A stretch of DNA of 62,724 bases from Candidatus Zhuqueibacterota bacterium (GCA_029261995.1 JAJDAF010000047.1:1-62724), one strand, 5' to 3'; shown: positions 47,156 through 56,979, counted from the stretch's first letter. The notes: generated by a model from the letters alone, not told the origin. A program made the numbers and translations.

Positions 47156-47539
47156 TTACACCCGAATAATGTTCCCGCCGTATTTGGCAACCATCGAGTC
47201 ACAGGTCACCAAATGTAAGGGCTCGACCAGGCTTTGCGCAATCAGGATACGATCGAAAGGGTCTCGGTGGAAGTTTTCCAAATCCGTCAATTTCAGTGCG
47301 TGTTCCGGTTTTATGTTCATCATCTCGAAGCCACTGTCTGCAATAGCTTGCACCATGTCTTGTGGGGATATCTGTATTTTCAATTTCCCAGTTGATGTCT
47401 TGATTATGATTTCCCAGATATTGGCGGCGCTGGCATAAACTTCATCGGCGGATAAAATTACTTGTCGCGCCTGCTCGGGCAAATTTTCGCCTCCTTCCAG
47501 ACACCAGAGAAGGATGTGCGTGTCCAGAAGCAGTCTCAT
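47156..47539 (-). CDS. VapC-type PIN-domain toxin
   Basis: A 127-residue PIN-domain ribonuclease. The first acidic residue is in MRLLLDTHILLWCLEG, Glu is in ANIWEIIIK, and the Asp cluster is in NFHRDPFDRILIAQSL; a final Asp lies in LVTCDSMVAKYG. The order and spacing match the PIN active site (D-E-D-D). Members of this subgroup with THxLLW are plasmid- and chromosome-borne toxins that cut RNA. The start overlaps the antitoxin stop by 4 bp (ATGA). Confidence 0.9.
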   Translation of the reverse strand: MRLLLDTHILLWCLEGGENLPEQARQVILSADEVYASAANIWEIIIKTSTGKLKIQISPQDMVQAIADSGFEMMNIKPEHALKLTDLENFHRDPFDRILIAQSLVEPLHLVTCDSMVAKYGGNIIRV

Positions 47540-47778
47540 TGGCCGCGTCCTTCAAAGGCATCAAGGATTTCTGACGGCAAGGGTGCGTCAAAGTCTTTGC
47601 TGATGCGGATTTTCCCTTTTAGCGCACCGAACTTAATTTTTTTCTTGCGGTGGTCTATGGGCACAAGCTTCATTTTCGGTTTGCCAGCTTTGGCTACAAT
47701 AATTTCTTCACCGGCCGCCACATCTTCCGCAAGACGGGAGAGATGGGTTTTAGCTTCATGAATGTTGATGGATCGCAT
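47536..47778 (-). CDS. Phd/YefM-type antitoxin
   Basis: An 80-residue antitoxin. The N-terminal DNA-binding and dimerisation region is the standard MRSINIHEAKTHLSRLAEDV, then GEEIIVAKAGKPKMKLVP; the C-terminal part, about residues 50-80, would bind and block the toxin. It is upstream of the toxin in one transcript and probably represses the operon at the palindrome immediately upstream (47798-47821). Confidence 0.9.
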   Translation of the reverse strand: MRSINIHEAKTHLSRLAEDVAAGEEIIVAKAGKPKMKLVPIDHRKKKIKFGALKGKIRISKDFDAPLPSEILDAFEGRGQ

Positions 47779-47797
47779 TTTGACCTCTGAGAGTTTG

Positions 47798-47821
47798 AAT
47801 TAAACTAAACTTAGTTTAATT
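47798..47821. promoter_or_regulatory. Palindromic operator of the toxin-antitoxin operon
   Basis: Two 11-bp perfect arms, aattaaactaa (47798-47808) and ttagtttaatt (47811-47821), are separated by ac. It lies 20 bp upstream of the antitoxin start codon. Phd/YefM proteins bind such short palindromes as dimers. The AT-rich centre may overlap the promoter. Confidence 0.7.
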
Positions 47822-48140
47822 GTTAGTCAGATGCAAGCCTTTTTTATCTCCCCACCCTGTCAAACCTTAGACCGCAATTTTCCAAACGAATCTTTAAACG
47901 CTTTGGTGTCCGATTCAATGTTGAAGCAGAATTCTCTGCAGTCCGGTCAGCGACGGTCAGGCACAGCGGTGACAGAATTGACTTCAAGAAAACAATGGCA
48001 GTCGGTGATGAGTCGCAACGGGGCGCGCGGAATCGCGGCCCCGCAACTCAGTAAGTTGGGCAAAACTCGCGGGAGATTGCTTCGGTAAAAAACGCCGAGC
48101 CCTGAAAGTACGTTCGATGAGTTTTCGGCCAGCCTCCTGC
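47822..48140. other. 320-bp gap with no gene
   Basis: Between the toxin-antitoxin operator and the end of the RND operon. Only short open frames without recognisable content are present, and I see no terminator or repeat. Confidence 0.5.
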
Positions 48141-51100
48141 CTAATCGGATTGCGGCGCTAGACTTGCCGGATCGATGTTCCGCTTGCGAACATAAAGCGC
48201 AGTGAGCTTGCGGAAGTACTCGCGCATGTCATCGAACAGGGTGTAGGCCCACGGCACTGCAATCAGTGAAAGCAGGGTGGAGGTCAGCAAGCCACCGATG
48301 ATAGTGCGGCCCATTGGGGCGTAGGGAATACCGATCATGGAAGCGTTGCCGATGGCCATGGGCAGCAGACCGCCAATGGTGGTAAAGGCTGTCATCAGGA
48401 TTGGGCGAAAGCGCTGTTTCCCGGCCTCAATAATGGCGTCGAACCTGGCCCAGCCCTCTTTGCGCAGACGGTTGATCAAGTCGATCAAGACGATGGCGTT
48501 GTTGACCACCACTCCGACCAGAATGACGAATCCTATTCGACTCATGATGTCGATGGGCGTGCCGGTCAGAACCAAAATCCAATAGGCGCCGAAGAACGAA
48601 AACGGGATAGCCAGGATAACGGAGAGCGGCAGGACGAAGGATTCGAACAGGAATCCCATCAGCAGGAAGACGAAGCAGGCCGAAAGAATGATTGCGAAAA
48701 AGGCGCTGTCGCTGTCTTCCTGGAAGCGCCGGAAATGTTGCCCCTTTGACCACGTGTAGCCAAATGGCATCTCGAAGCCCTGCATCACTTTGTCTACTTT
48801 GCCGTACAGGCCGGCGATATCATCACTGGTGGTGTTTGCCTTGACCTGGAGATAGGTTTTTCCGTTCTCTCGTTTTATGTCTCCAAAGCCTTTCTTGACC
48901 GTGAAATCAGCCACGGCATCCAGCGGAATCTCTTTGCCGGACTGGGTGAAGAACGTCAGGTTTTTTAGCTGCGACAGGTTGCGGCGGTCCTCTTCGCGCA
49001 ATTGGATGTGCACGTTGATTTCCTTTTCTTCTGTCTGGAATTTTGGCAGCGGGAAGCCGCGCAAAGCATACTGCACCGTGCCCGTGATGGCGTTGGGCTG
49101 AATGCCGTATTTCTTAGCCTGCTCACGCTTGATCTCAAGGTGAATCTCGTCCGCTCCTTTTTCCCGGTCGGTTTCCAGGCTGACAATCTCCGGCAGGCTG
49201 CGAATTCGGCGCTCGACTTCCTCCGCCAGCTCCGCGAGCGTGTTGGTGTCGTCACCATACAATGTCACGGCGATAGATGAGTCATCCCCGCCGGACTGCC
49301 GGTGCCAACTGGTCTTGACTTCCACGCCCGGCATTCTGGGCATGCGTTCCTTTATGTCTGCGATGACATCCTCGCGCGCCATCACTTTCTTCTCCAGCAA
49401 GCCGAGCTTTTGCATGGTGTTTTCGTAGACGATTTCGTACCAGTCCTGCTTCGGCGAGGGGTGTAGAAAGACTCGAATCTGCCCGCGGTTGTTGCTGTGC
49501 CGCGACATGACAGTTTTGATACCGTAGACTTCCCGCTTCGCCTGAATCGTATCTTCCACGGTGGCAAACATGTTTTCCGCATCTTCGATGGTGAAGTTGT
49601 CTGGCATGTCAAAGATAAAGCGGAAGTCGTTGATGTTGCCCTCGGAGTCGTCCGTTTGTTTCACATTTTGTGCGGCCCATTGCATCGAGACCATCGCCAG
49701 AATGACGATGAAGAACATCTCGAGCCGATGCGTGATGGCCCAGGCCAGACTTCTCTGGTAAAGATTATTGCTCCTGGTAATGGCCTTGGGCTCCTTAACC
49801 TTGCGATTGCTGACGATGCGAGTCGCCGCCAGAGGAATGAATATCATAGCCACAAACAGTGAGGCAACCAGCGCCACCATCACGGGCAGCCCAATTCGCA
49901 ACATGTAGAAACGAAAGCCGCTGTCATCGCTCATCAGAATCAGAGGCAGGAAAACAACGACCGTGGTCAGGGTTGCCAGAGTGACGGCCAAGCCGACTTC
50001 GCTTGCGCCAAACAGTGATGCCTTCTTGTCATCATCTCCCATGGCGCGCCGGCGGTAGATGTTTTCCAGCACCACGATCGAATTGTCAACCACCATGCCG
50101 ATGGAAATCATCAAACCCATCATGGTTATCAAATTCAAAGTCCAACCCATGAAGTACATGACCGTCAGGGTGATGAGTAGAGAAAGTGGGATAGCCAGAT
50201 TGACGATGAGCGTCATGCGCAGCCGGCGCAAGAAGAAGTAGAGTACACAAAACGCAAACAGCCCGCCCCACATGCCCGTGCGTTTCAGATTATCGACCGA
50301 GTCCTGGATGAATTCGCCCTGGTTGAACAGCGTCTCGATACGAAATCCGCTGAGTACGGGATCGTTTTTGACTTCGTCCTCAAAGTGTTGCGCGATGCTT
50401 TCGCAGAGTTCCACCGTATTGGCCGACGATTCCTTGTAGATGCCAAGGGTAATTGCGCTACGGTCATCGATTCGTAGCCGCCATCTGTGTTCCGGCACAT
50501 CGTACTTGATTTCAGCGATATCTTTGAGTTTCAGGTTTGTGCCGCGAATCGGGAGTTGCTCGACTTCTTCACGGGCCTTGAATCTGCCAAACGAACGCAC
50601 GTAGATCTTGCGCTGGCCGTCCGTGACATGGCCGCTAGAAATCGAAAAGTTGTCGCGCCTGAGCTGTTGGATGACTTCGTACAAATTGACTTTGTAACTC
50701 TTGACCAAATCCTGGTTGATTTGCACCAGGATTGATTTTTCTTCCGCACCCCAAATATCGACCTTTGCGATACCGTCAAGTCGCTCCAGCGGCTTTTGCA
50801 GATGTTGTTCGAGCAGAAGGTAGGGGTCGTCATGCGGTTCCTTTTCCACCAGCGCCATCCACATGATGGGCTCGTCATCGTTGTCCCACTTGCGCAAGAA
50901 CAGGCGTTCGATGTCCTGCGGGATTTCGGCTTTGACCCGGTCCATCCGGTCGCGCAATTGCGCGTAGGCCAGATTCATGTCTGTACCTTGCGCGAACTGG
51001 ATGAAAGTCCAGCAGCCATTTGCGCTGCTGCTGCTGGTGACCCGCCGTACTCCGCTTATGGTTCGGATTTGCTCTTCAATCGGCTTGGCGATCTGTTCTT

Positions 51101-51296
51101 CGACTTCACGAGGGTTGGAGTTGCCGTAGGGCGTCCAGACGCCCAGGAATGGCGGCGTAAACCCCGTTGGCATCAAATCGACCGAAATTTGTGTGAAAGC
51201 AATGAAGCCGATGACCAGCAACGCCACCAGACTCATGATGACAGTAACCGGACGATTGATGGAAAGCCGGGGAAGCAAACCTTGTTTTTGGGACAT
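48141..51296 (-). CDS. RND-family efflux permease
   Basis: A 1051-residue inner-membrane proton-driven pump subunit of normal size. It has the RND plan: a first membrane segment (VTVIMSLVALLVIGFIAF), a large periplasmic porter loop (LMPTGFTPPFLGVW), six membrane segments with GMVVDNSIVVLENIYRRR, then the second loop and six more segments with VGVVVNNAIVLIDLINRL. In AcrB the first motif has Asp-Asp and the second Lys; here they are Asp-Asn and Asn, which is common in this branch. It is third in an operon after the adaptor and the larger permease. Confidence 0.9.
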   Translation of the reverse strand: MSQKQGLLPRLSINRPVTVIMSLVALLVIGFIAFTQISVDLMPTGFTPPFLGVWTPYGNSNPREVEEQIAKPIEEQIRTISGVRRVTSSSSANGCWTFIQFAQGTDMNLAYAQLRDRMDRVKAEIPQDIERLFLRKWDNDDEPIMWMALVEKEPHDDPYLLLEQHLQKPLERLDGIAKVDIWGAEEKSILVQINQDLVKSYKVNLYEVIQQLRRDNFSISSGHVTDGQRKIYVRSFGRFKAREEVEQLPIRGTNLKLKDIAEIKYDVPEHRWRLRIDDRSAITLGIYKESSANTVELCESIAQHFEDEVKNDPVLSGFRIETLFNQGEFIQDSVDNLKRTGMWGGLFAFCVLYFFLRRLRMTLIVNLAIPLSLLITLTVMYFMGWTLNLITMMGLMISIGMVVDNSIVVLENIYRRRAMGDDDKKASLFGASEVGLAVTLATLTTVVVFLPLILMSDDSGFRFYMLRIGLPVMVALVASLFVAMIFIPLAATRIVSNRKVKEPKAITRSNNLYQRSLAWAITHRLEMFFIVILAMVSMQWAAQNVKQTDDSEGNINDFRFIFDMPDNFTIEDAENMFATVEDTIQAKREVYGIKTVMSRHSNNRGQIRVFLHPSPKQDWYEIVYENTMQKLGLLEKKVMAREDVIADIKERMPRMPGVEVKTSWHRQSGGDDSSIAVTLYGDDTNTLAELAEEVERRIRSLPEIVSLETDREKGADEIHLEIKREQAKKYGIQPNAITGTVQYALRGFPLPKFQTEEKEINVHIQLREEDRRNLSQLKNLTFFTQSGKEIPLDAVADFTVKKGFGDIKRENGKTYLQVKANTTSDDIAGLYGKVDKVMQGFEMPFGYTWSKGQHFRRFQEDSDSAFFAIILSACFVFLLMGFLFESFVLPLSVILAIPFSFFGAYWILVLTGTPIDIMSRIGFVILVGVVVNNAIVLIDLINRLRKEGWARFDAIIEAGKQRFRPILMTAFTTIGGLLPMAIGNASMIGIPYAPMGRTIIGGLLTSTLLSLIAVPWAYTLFDDMREYFRKLTALYVRKRNIDPASLAPQSD

Positions 51297-51407
51297 CTTG
51301 TTTCTCCTTGTGAACCGCGCACCTAGGTACTAGAGGTGAACCTCTTGACGGCAGGCTTTGCCTGGTTTGGGTTTCACTTCCGATAGATGGACTCTATGTT
51401 GCGTCTC

Positions 51408-54400
51408 TTATGTTTCACTTCCAGCTTCAGGACTCTTCGAGTCACGATCGACGAAGCTATAGGCCGTCGGAATGATCACCAGCGTCAACGCCGTTGCGCT
51501 GAGCAAACCGATAATCACGGTGATCGCCATCGGGGTCCGGATTTCAGCGCCGTCGCCAAATCCTAGCGCCATGGGCAGCAGCCCCAGAACCGTCGTCGCG
51601 GTGGTCATCATGATTGGCCGCAACCGGACTTTTCCGGCCTGCAGGATGGCATCCATTTTCTCCATGCCGCGATCGCGCAGTTTGTTGATGTAGTCCACCA
51701 AAACGATTGCATTATTTACTACAATTCCGGCAAGCATGATCATTCCCAGGAACACGACGATGCTCACGGGAATGTCAAACGCGAACAGCCAGGGAATGAC
51801 GCCGATAAGCGCCAACGGGATGGTGAAAATAATAATCAAAGGATGAATCATGGATTCGAATTGCGACGCCATGACGATGTAAACCAGAAAAATGGCCAGC
51901 GCCAGCGCCATTTTCAGACTGCCCAACGAAGTTTCCATTTCTTTGTTTTGACCGGCCAGCGTGAAGGTGAACTCTTCCGGCAAGCTCATCGCCTGTAGTT
52001 CGTCGAAGATGTCTTCGCTGACGTCGCCAAGACTGCGTCCGCTCAGATTTGCCGTCACAACTGCTGTTCTTTGCTGGTCAACGCGGCGGATTTCCGACGG
52101 GCCTTCCATGACTTGCAGCGAGGCCACCGCCTCAAGCGGGATGGGTTTTTCGGCGCCCGGATTCACCACCATGCGGCGCAGGTCGTCGATGCTGCCACGG
52201 TCGTTCTCCCGCAGTCTGACTCGCACATCTATTTTGCGGTCCTGCTCCTTGAACTCCGTGGCGATGTCGCCGCGTACCTTGTTGCGGATGATGGAGGCGA
52301 CATCCATGATGTTCAAGCCAAACTGCGCCAACACCGATCGATTGTAGACAATCTGAACCTCGGGGTTGCCGCGCTGGATGTTCGACTTGACGTCGAGAAC
52401 ACCCGGAATTTCGGACATGCGCTCCTCTAGTTCAGATGCAAAATCCTGCAGTCTGACCAGACTGTAGCCGTGAATCTGAACCTCGATGGGTGTCTTGAAA
52501 CTAAACAACACCGGCCTCGAAATTTTCCATTTGATGCCGGAGTAGTCGCGCAATTCGTGTCGGATACGGCCAGTAAGCCTCTCTTCGGCGGCCTCGAGGT
52601 TGCCTGAGTTTTCGTCGATGGTGACGGTGAGCTTGGAAATATGCTCTCCCTCTTCGCTATTGCTGTTCGCGGTCTTGTCGGTTCCGGAAACGGATGCGAT
52701 TTTCTTTACCCCGTCAAGGCCTTTTACGAGTGTCTGGATGGATGCCATTCTGGCATCGGTTTGCTCAACAGGTGTGCCGACCGCGTGGGTTACCTCGATA
52801 TTGAACTCGCCCTGGTGTACTTCGGGAATCAGCTCGCTGCCCAGGCGCGGGCCAACGATGAAGAGACTGAACAAAAACAGCGCAGTTGCGGCTCCCAGAA
52901 CGGCGCCGCGGTTGGCCAACGCCCTTGCCAGCAGTTTTGGGTAGAAAGCCTCCAGTTTTTCGTAGCCGAAGTTGAAGCCGGTCAGTACGATTTTGCTTGG
53001 ACCACCGAAAATGATCTTCAACATCAGGATCAGACCTTTGATAAGAATGGCCAAACTCGCGATGATAAAATGCACCAAGCGAAACACGATTTCCAGAATC
53101 AGGTGCAAAACGAAGAGCAGCACGTAGACTGCCGCCACCACTACTGCAAAAATCACCAGGAAGATGGTTTTGAGCAGGCCCGCCTCGCGCACTCTCGTAC
53201 CAAATTTCAGCATCCGTTGCATGAGGTTTGGTGCGGAATGGTTGACAAGGTAGTCCGGCCAGATTTGCTTTGCGACCTGGAAACCCCACAGCTCCTGCTG
53301 CCCCGCAAACCCTGTCATCCAATCTGAAATGCGGAGTTGCACAACCCCTGAAAGACGGAGCAAGAAGACCACCGGTGATGCCAGCGTTACCAGAAAGATC
53401 ATAATTTGCTTGACCAGGGCCAACAGGAGGGCCAGGACGCTTTGAGATATCTTTTGGAAAAGCTGTAGCAGGGTTGAGCCCAGCAGGTGTACTCCTGCCG
53501 ATATTCTTTGCATGACCGTCTGCTGGTTGTCGGCAGCGAACAGTTGGTCGATTTCATCAGATGTCTTGTATTTGAAAATGTTCTCATGAAAACGATCCAG
53601 CGTCAGCCCCTGCACGAAACGCGAGCTTTCCCGGGACGAGAGCATGGGAATCAGAAACAGCGCAACCGCCAGAGAAGCAAATAGCGAGAACACAACGGTC
53701 AGAGCCATATTGCCAAAAATTTGCCCGGCAACTCCTTCGACAAACACGATTGGGAAGAAGACAGCTACGGTCGTGAGCGTAGATGCGAAAACCGCGCCTC
53801 CGACTTCACTGACGCCGCGGGTCGTCGCCTGCATCAGTGAATCGCCTTCTTCGCGGCAACGTGCGATGCTCTCGAGAACGACGATCGAGTTATCCACCAG
53901 CATGCCGATGCCGAGTGCAAGTCCACCCAGGGACATGATGTTGAGGGACACTCCGAACATTCTCATGGGCGCAAACGCCGCGACGATGGAGATGGGAATT
54001 GAAATACCAATAATGGCGGTCGCCGAGAGGTTGCGCAGAAAAATGAACAACACGAAAACAGCCAGTACCCCGCCGATGACCGCGGTTTTCTTTACCTGAT
54101 CCACAGAACTCTTGATGAAAACAGACTGGTCCGAGAGCAGGTCGATTTCGACGGCTGCGGGCAAGTTGTGGGTGATGAAATTGGTCATCTGCTTAGCGAC
54201 CATCGCCTCACGGCTGATTCGTCCTCCCTGCCCACCGCGTCCGTGGCCTTTGTCGCCGCCTTTCTTACCCTTTTTCTTTTTCGACTTGTCGCCTTTGCCA
54301 TTTGTGGCTTCCTGGTCTTTATCTTCGTCCTTTTCGAGTTTGTTGTCCTTCTTATCCTTCATATTGTTGATGAATTCTTGCTGCTTTGGCGAGCCGAAAA

Positions 54401-55325
54401 CTTTGTCACGAACTCGCTGGGCGACTTCAACGATGTTGGCGTCTGCCTCTTTGAAGATTTCAACCTCGACGCTTTCAATATTGTTGATGCGGGTGATGAT
54501 TTCGCGGTCCTGAAATGAGCGATTGACTTTGGCGACATCACGCACTTTGATCTCTTTGCCGTTCCAGTTGCCGATGACCACCTCGCCCACTTCTTCGACC
54601 GACTTGAATTCGTTCATGGTGCGAACCAGATATTCGGTCTGCCCCTCCTTCAAATTGCCGCCGGCGAGATTGACGTTTTCCTGAGTCAACCGGTTGCGCA
54701 CCTGTTGGATGTCGATTCCGATTAGCGTGAGTTGCTGCTCGTTCATATCGACGCGGATTTCTTCTTCCAGGCCACCCTTGATTTTAACCGCGGCGACACC
54801 CTCGACTGTCTCGAGCGCGCGTTTGATTTCCTCGTCCGCCAGGTAGCGCAAGTAGATCAGGGAAGCTTCGCCGAACAGGCCGAAACGCATGATCGGGTCA
54901 AGCGTGGGGTCAAAGCGTAAAATGATGGGTCGCTTGGCCTCCTGCGGCATAAACACCTGGTCGAGCTTCTCCCGAACATCCGCCGTCGCCAGATTCATAT
55001 CGGTGTCCCAGGTGAATTCCAGCTTGACGTCGGACTGGCCGGCTTTTGAGATGGAGCTGATGCTGACCAGATTGTTGACAATTCCGAGCGCCTGCTCGAC
55101 AGGCCGGGAAATCGTGGTTTCTATTTCTTCGGGCGCGGTGCCTTCGTATTCCGTGCGCACGGTCAAAGATGGATAGGAAATGTCCGGCATCAAATTGACC
55201 GGCAACTGTTGGTAAGAAATCCAGCCAAAAACACAGACGCCAATCACCACCATCAGGATGGCAACGGGGCGAGTTGTCGTGAAGTTGTAGAATTGGCTGA
55301 CCTGCTTATTATCCGTTTTAGGCAT
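51408..55325 (-). CDS. Enlarged RND-family efflux permease
   Basis: A 1305-residue RND permease, about 250 residues above the usual size. Recognisable parts are TTTRPVAILMVVIGVCVFGW, LPVNLMPDISYPSLTV, GMLVDNSIVVLESI (Asp 478) and LAGIVVNNAIVLVDYINKL. Two regions are extra. A Lys/Asp/Gly-rich linker at about 321-372 interrupts the first porter loop. A region of about 230 residues (about 565-800) lies between the sixth and seventh membrane segments and contains hydrophobic stretches near 627-662 and 716-775. The core pump motifs are otherwise intact. It is second in the operon and likely pairs with the 1051-residue permease. Confidence 0.88.
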   Translation of the reverse strand: MPKTDNKQVSQFYNFTTTRPVAILMVVIGVCVFGWISYQQLPVNLMPDISYPSLTVRTEYEGTAPEEIETTISRPVEQALGIVNNLVSISSISKAGQSDVKLEFTWDTDMNLATADVREKLDQVFMPQEAKRPIILRFDPTLDPIMRFGLFGEASLIYLRYLADEEIKRALETVEGVAAVKIKGGLEEEIRVDMNEQQLTLIGIDIQQVRNRLTQENVNLAGGNLKEGQTEYLVRTMNEFKSVEEVGEVVIGNWNGKEIKVRDVAKVNRSFQDREIITRINNIESVEVEIFKEADANIVEVAQRVRDKVFGSPKQQEFINNMKDKKDNKLEKDEDKDQEATNGKGDKSKKKKGKKGGDKGHGRGGQGGRISREAMVAKQMTNFITHNLPAAVEIDLLSDQSVFIKSSVDQVKKTAVIGGVLAVFVLFIFLRNLSATAIIGISIPISIVAAFAPMRMFGVSLNIMSLGGLALGIGMLVDNSIVVLESIARCREEGDSLMQATTRGVSEVGGAVFASTLTTVAVFFPIVFVEGVAGQIFGNMALTVVFSLFASLAVALFLIPMLSSRESSRFVQGLTLDRFHENIFKYKTSDEIDQLFAADNQQTVMQRISAGVHLLGSTLLQLFQKISQSVLALLLALVKQIMIFLVTLASPVVFLLRLSGVVQLRISDWMTGFAGQQELWGFQVAKQIWPDYLVNHSAPNLMQRMLKFGTRVREAGLLKTIFLVIFAVVVAAVYVLLFVLHLILEIVFRLVHFIIASLAILIKGLILMLKIIFGGPSKIVLTGFNFGYEKLEAFYPKLLARALANRGAVLGAATALFLFSLFIVGPRLGSELIPEVHQGEFNIEVTHAVGTPVEQTDARMASIQTLVKGLDGVKKIASVSGTDKTANSNSEEGEHISKLTVTIDENSGNLEAAEERLTGRIRHELRDYSGIKWKISRPVLFSFKTPIEVQIHGYSLVRLQDFASELEERMSEIPGVLDVKSNIQRGNPEVQIVYNRSVLAQFGLNIMDVASIIRNKVRGDIATEFKEQDRKIDVRVRLRENDRGSIDDLRRMVVNPGAEKPIPLEAVASLQVMEGPSEIRRVDQQRTAVVTANLSGRSLGDVSEDIFDELQAMSLPEEFTFTLAGQNKEMETSLGSLKMALALAIFLVYIVMASQFESMIHPLIIIFTIPLALIGVIPWLFAFDIPVSIVVFLGMIMLAGIVVNNAIVLVDYINKLRDRGMEKMDAILQAGKVRLRPIMMTTATTVLGLLPMALGFGDGAEIRTPMAITVIIGLLSATALTLVIIPTAYSFVDRDSKSPEAGSET

Positions 55326-55464
55326 TTTGTTCTCTTGATTTGGTCATTTGTTCCTCTCCCTCCGAGTCGGGAAGGCGGTTCGGCGGGTTTCTCTGCCCGG
55401 GCAACAAATCGTTGGCCGGGCTATGATGTCTGATATGCTGCTAGGTGAAGATTGGTAGAGTTCG

Positions 55465-56613
55465 CTAGGGCCTCACTTGCGCCGTCTCCAATGTGTTGTC
55501 GCGTTCTGCCACAATGTTGACCAGCGCGCTGTCTTTCAGGCCCGCTTGCCCAACCACGATTATTTTTTCGTCGGTTTCGATGCCAGACAATGATTCGATT
55601 TTTTCGTAATCCTGGTAGCCGGCGTCCAACGCGAGTTTGTGGGCCACGCTGTCGCGAACCACGAAGACGAACATGGTCTCATTTTCGTAGACCAGCGCCG
55701 TTTTGGGAACCAGTACGGTATTGCGGTGGGTGTTGGTGACAATGTGGGCGTTGACGAACATGCCAGGCCGCAAGCGTTTGTTCTCGTTGCGAATGCCAAC
55801 CGTGACTTTGAAGGTTCCACTTTGCGGATCGATAACCGGACTGACTCTCTTAATCCAGCCCTCGAATCGGTCGTCGCCGAGATGTTGCGACGCGACGTAG
55901 GCCTTCTGGTCTTTCTGGATACTGCCTACTTCCTTTTCGGGAACATGCACAACGGCGATCATCTCGTCGTTGTTGATGACGGTGAACAATTTGTCGGTTG
56001 GCTGAATGCGGTCGCCGGGTCTTCGCAACCGTTCGCCGATAACACCCGAAATAGGCGCCGTGATTCTGGTGTAATCGAGATTGAGTTTGGCTCTTTGCCA
56101 GGCGATGCGTTTTGCGTCGAGAGAGAATTTGGAGATCTCGAACTCTTCTTTGCTCAAGAGCTGCTTGTCGAACATGGCCTGCTTGCGTTCGTACAGGTTC
56201 TTTTCCTGATTGTACTCTACTTTTGCGCGCGCCTCTTCCAAAGCCAGCTCCTCAGGCTCCAGCTCAATCAACAATTGACCTTTTTTGACAAAATCGCCTT
56301 CTTCGACGTGGTTTTTCTCGACCAGGCCCTGGACTCGTGAGTAGACATCGCTCATCTCCTCCGTTTCCAAATTCGAGCTGAGCAGAATGAAGGAAGAAAT
56401 ATCGCCAGTCATTGTCGTGGTGGTTTCCACCGGCACGCGCTCGCGCTGCTCTTTGTCATCGGAATCCTGACCATCTTTCTTGGTGATGTCGCCCGCCTCG
56501 GCTTTGCCGTTTGAACCGTTTTCGCTGTGCGCGTCATCTCCGGCGCACCCCGCAACGATGAAGGCGAAAGCCAGCGCCAAGATTAGAATCGCATGAGTTA
56601 TCACTCTAACCAT
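55465..56613 (-). CDS. RND periplasmic adaptor lipoprotein (MdtA/AcrA type)
   Basis: A 382-residue membrane-fusion protein. A lipoprotein signal ends at VAGCAGD (Cys about 22). An acidic low-complexity linker follows, then the lipoyl/barrel-sandwich halves (VQGLVEKNHVEEGDFVKKGQ; RITAPISGVIGERL) around a short alpha-hairpin (about 135-190), and the beta-barrel and membrane-proximal domains (TVGIRNENKRLRPGMFV). It joins the permeases to an outer-membrane channel. ATG 56613 follows aggag, so it is preferred over upstream in-frame starts. No TolC-type gene lies in the window. Confidence 0.9.
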   Translation of the reverse strand: MVRVITHAILILALAFAFIVAGCAGDDAHSENGSNGKAEAGDITKKDGQDSDDKEQRERVPVETTTTMTGDISSFILLSSNLETEEMSDVYSRVQGLVEKNHVEEGDFVKKGQLLIELEPEELALEEARAKVEYNQEKNLYERKQAMFDKQLLSKEEFEISKFSLDAKRIAWQRAKLNLDYTRITAPISGVIGERLRRPGDRIQPTDKLFTVINNDEMIAVVHVPEKEVGSIQKDQKAYVASQHLGDDRFEGWIKRVSPVIDPQSGTFKVTVGIRNENKRLRPGMFVNAHIVTNTHRNTVLVPKTALVYENETMFVFVVRDSVAHKLALDAGYQDYEKIESLSGIETDEKIIVVGQAGLKDSALVNIVAERDNTLETAQVRP

Positions 56614-56822
56614 TATACTCTCCTGAGAAAGAAACTTTTCGGTACGAGAAGAATTGAAATTTAGGAATAGCCACACTGCAAATCCTTACGTCCCCAAGTG
56701 TTCTTAGGTTTCCAGATTATTGCGCGGGGCCTTCTTAATTTGGGTTGGTCAAAAGTTGCACTCTCAACCAAGACGAGGCTGAGAACCGAAAGCTGCTCTG
56801 TCTCTCACACTAGTCACGCCAG

Positions 56823-56862
56823 AAAAAAACGCCCGCAATCTTTGAAATTCATCATTTGCGGG
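56823..56862 (-). terminator. Intrinsic terminator-like hairpin upstream of the RND operon
   Basis: On the minus strand, stem cccgcaa (from 56862) and ttgcggg (to 56832) encloses an inner tgaaattca palindrome and is followed by a seven-T run (56829-56823). It lies about 210 bp upstream of the adaptor start and points toward it, so it could end an antisense or leader transcript or act as an attenuator. The rest of the 300-bp gap shows nothing else clear. Confidence 0.5.
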
Positions 56863-56979
56863 TTGTTTGGCCCGGAAGCACTAACTTTGACTGTCTGGCC
56901 ATATTAATTTTCTGCGAATGAGACCGATTGGTTTTAAGAGTAGTCAAAATCTATTTCTTGCACTCTCGGGGGCCATGGA

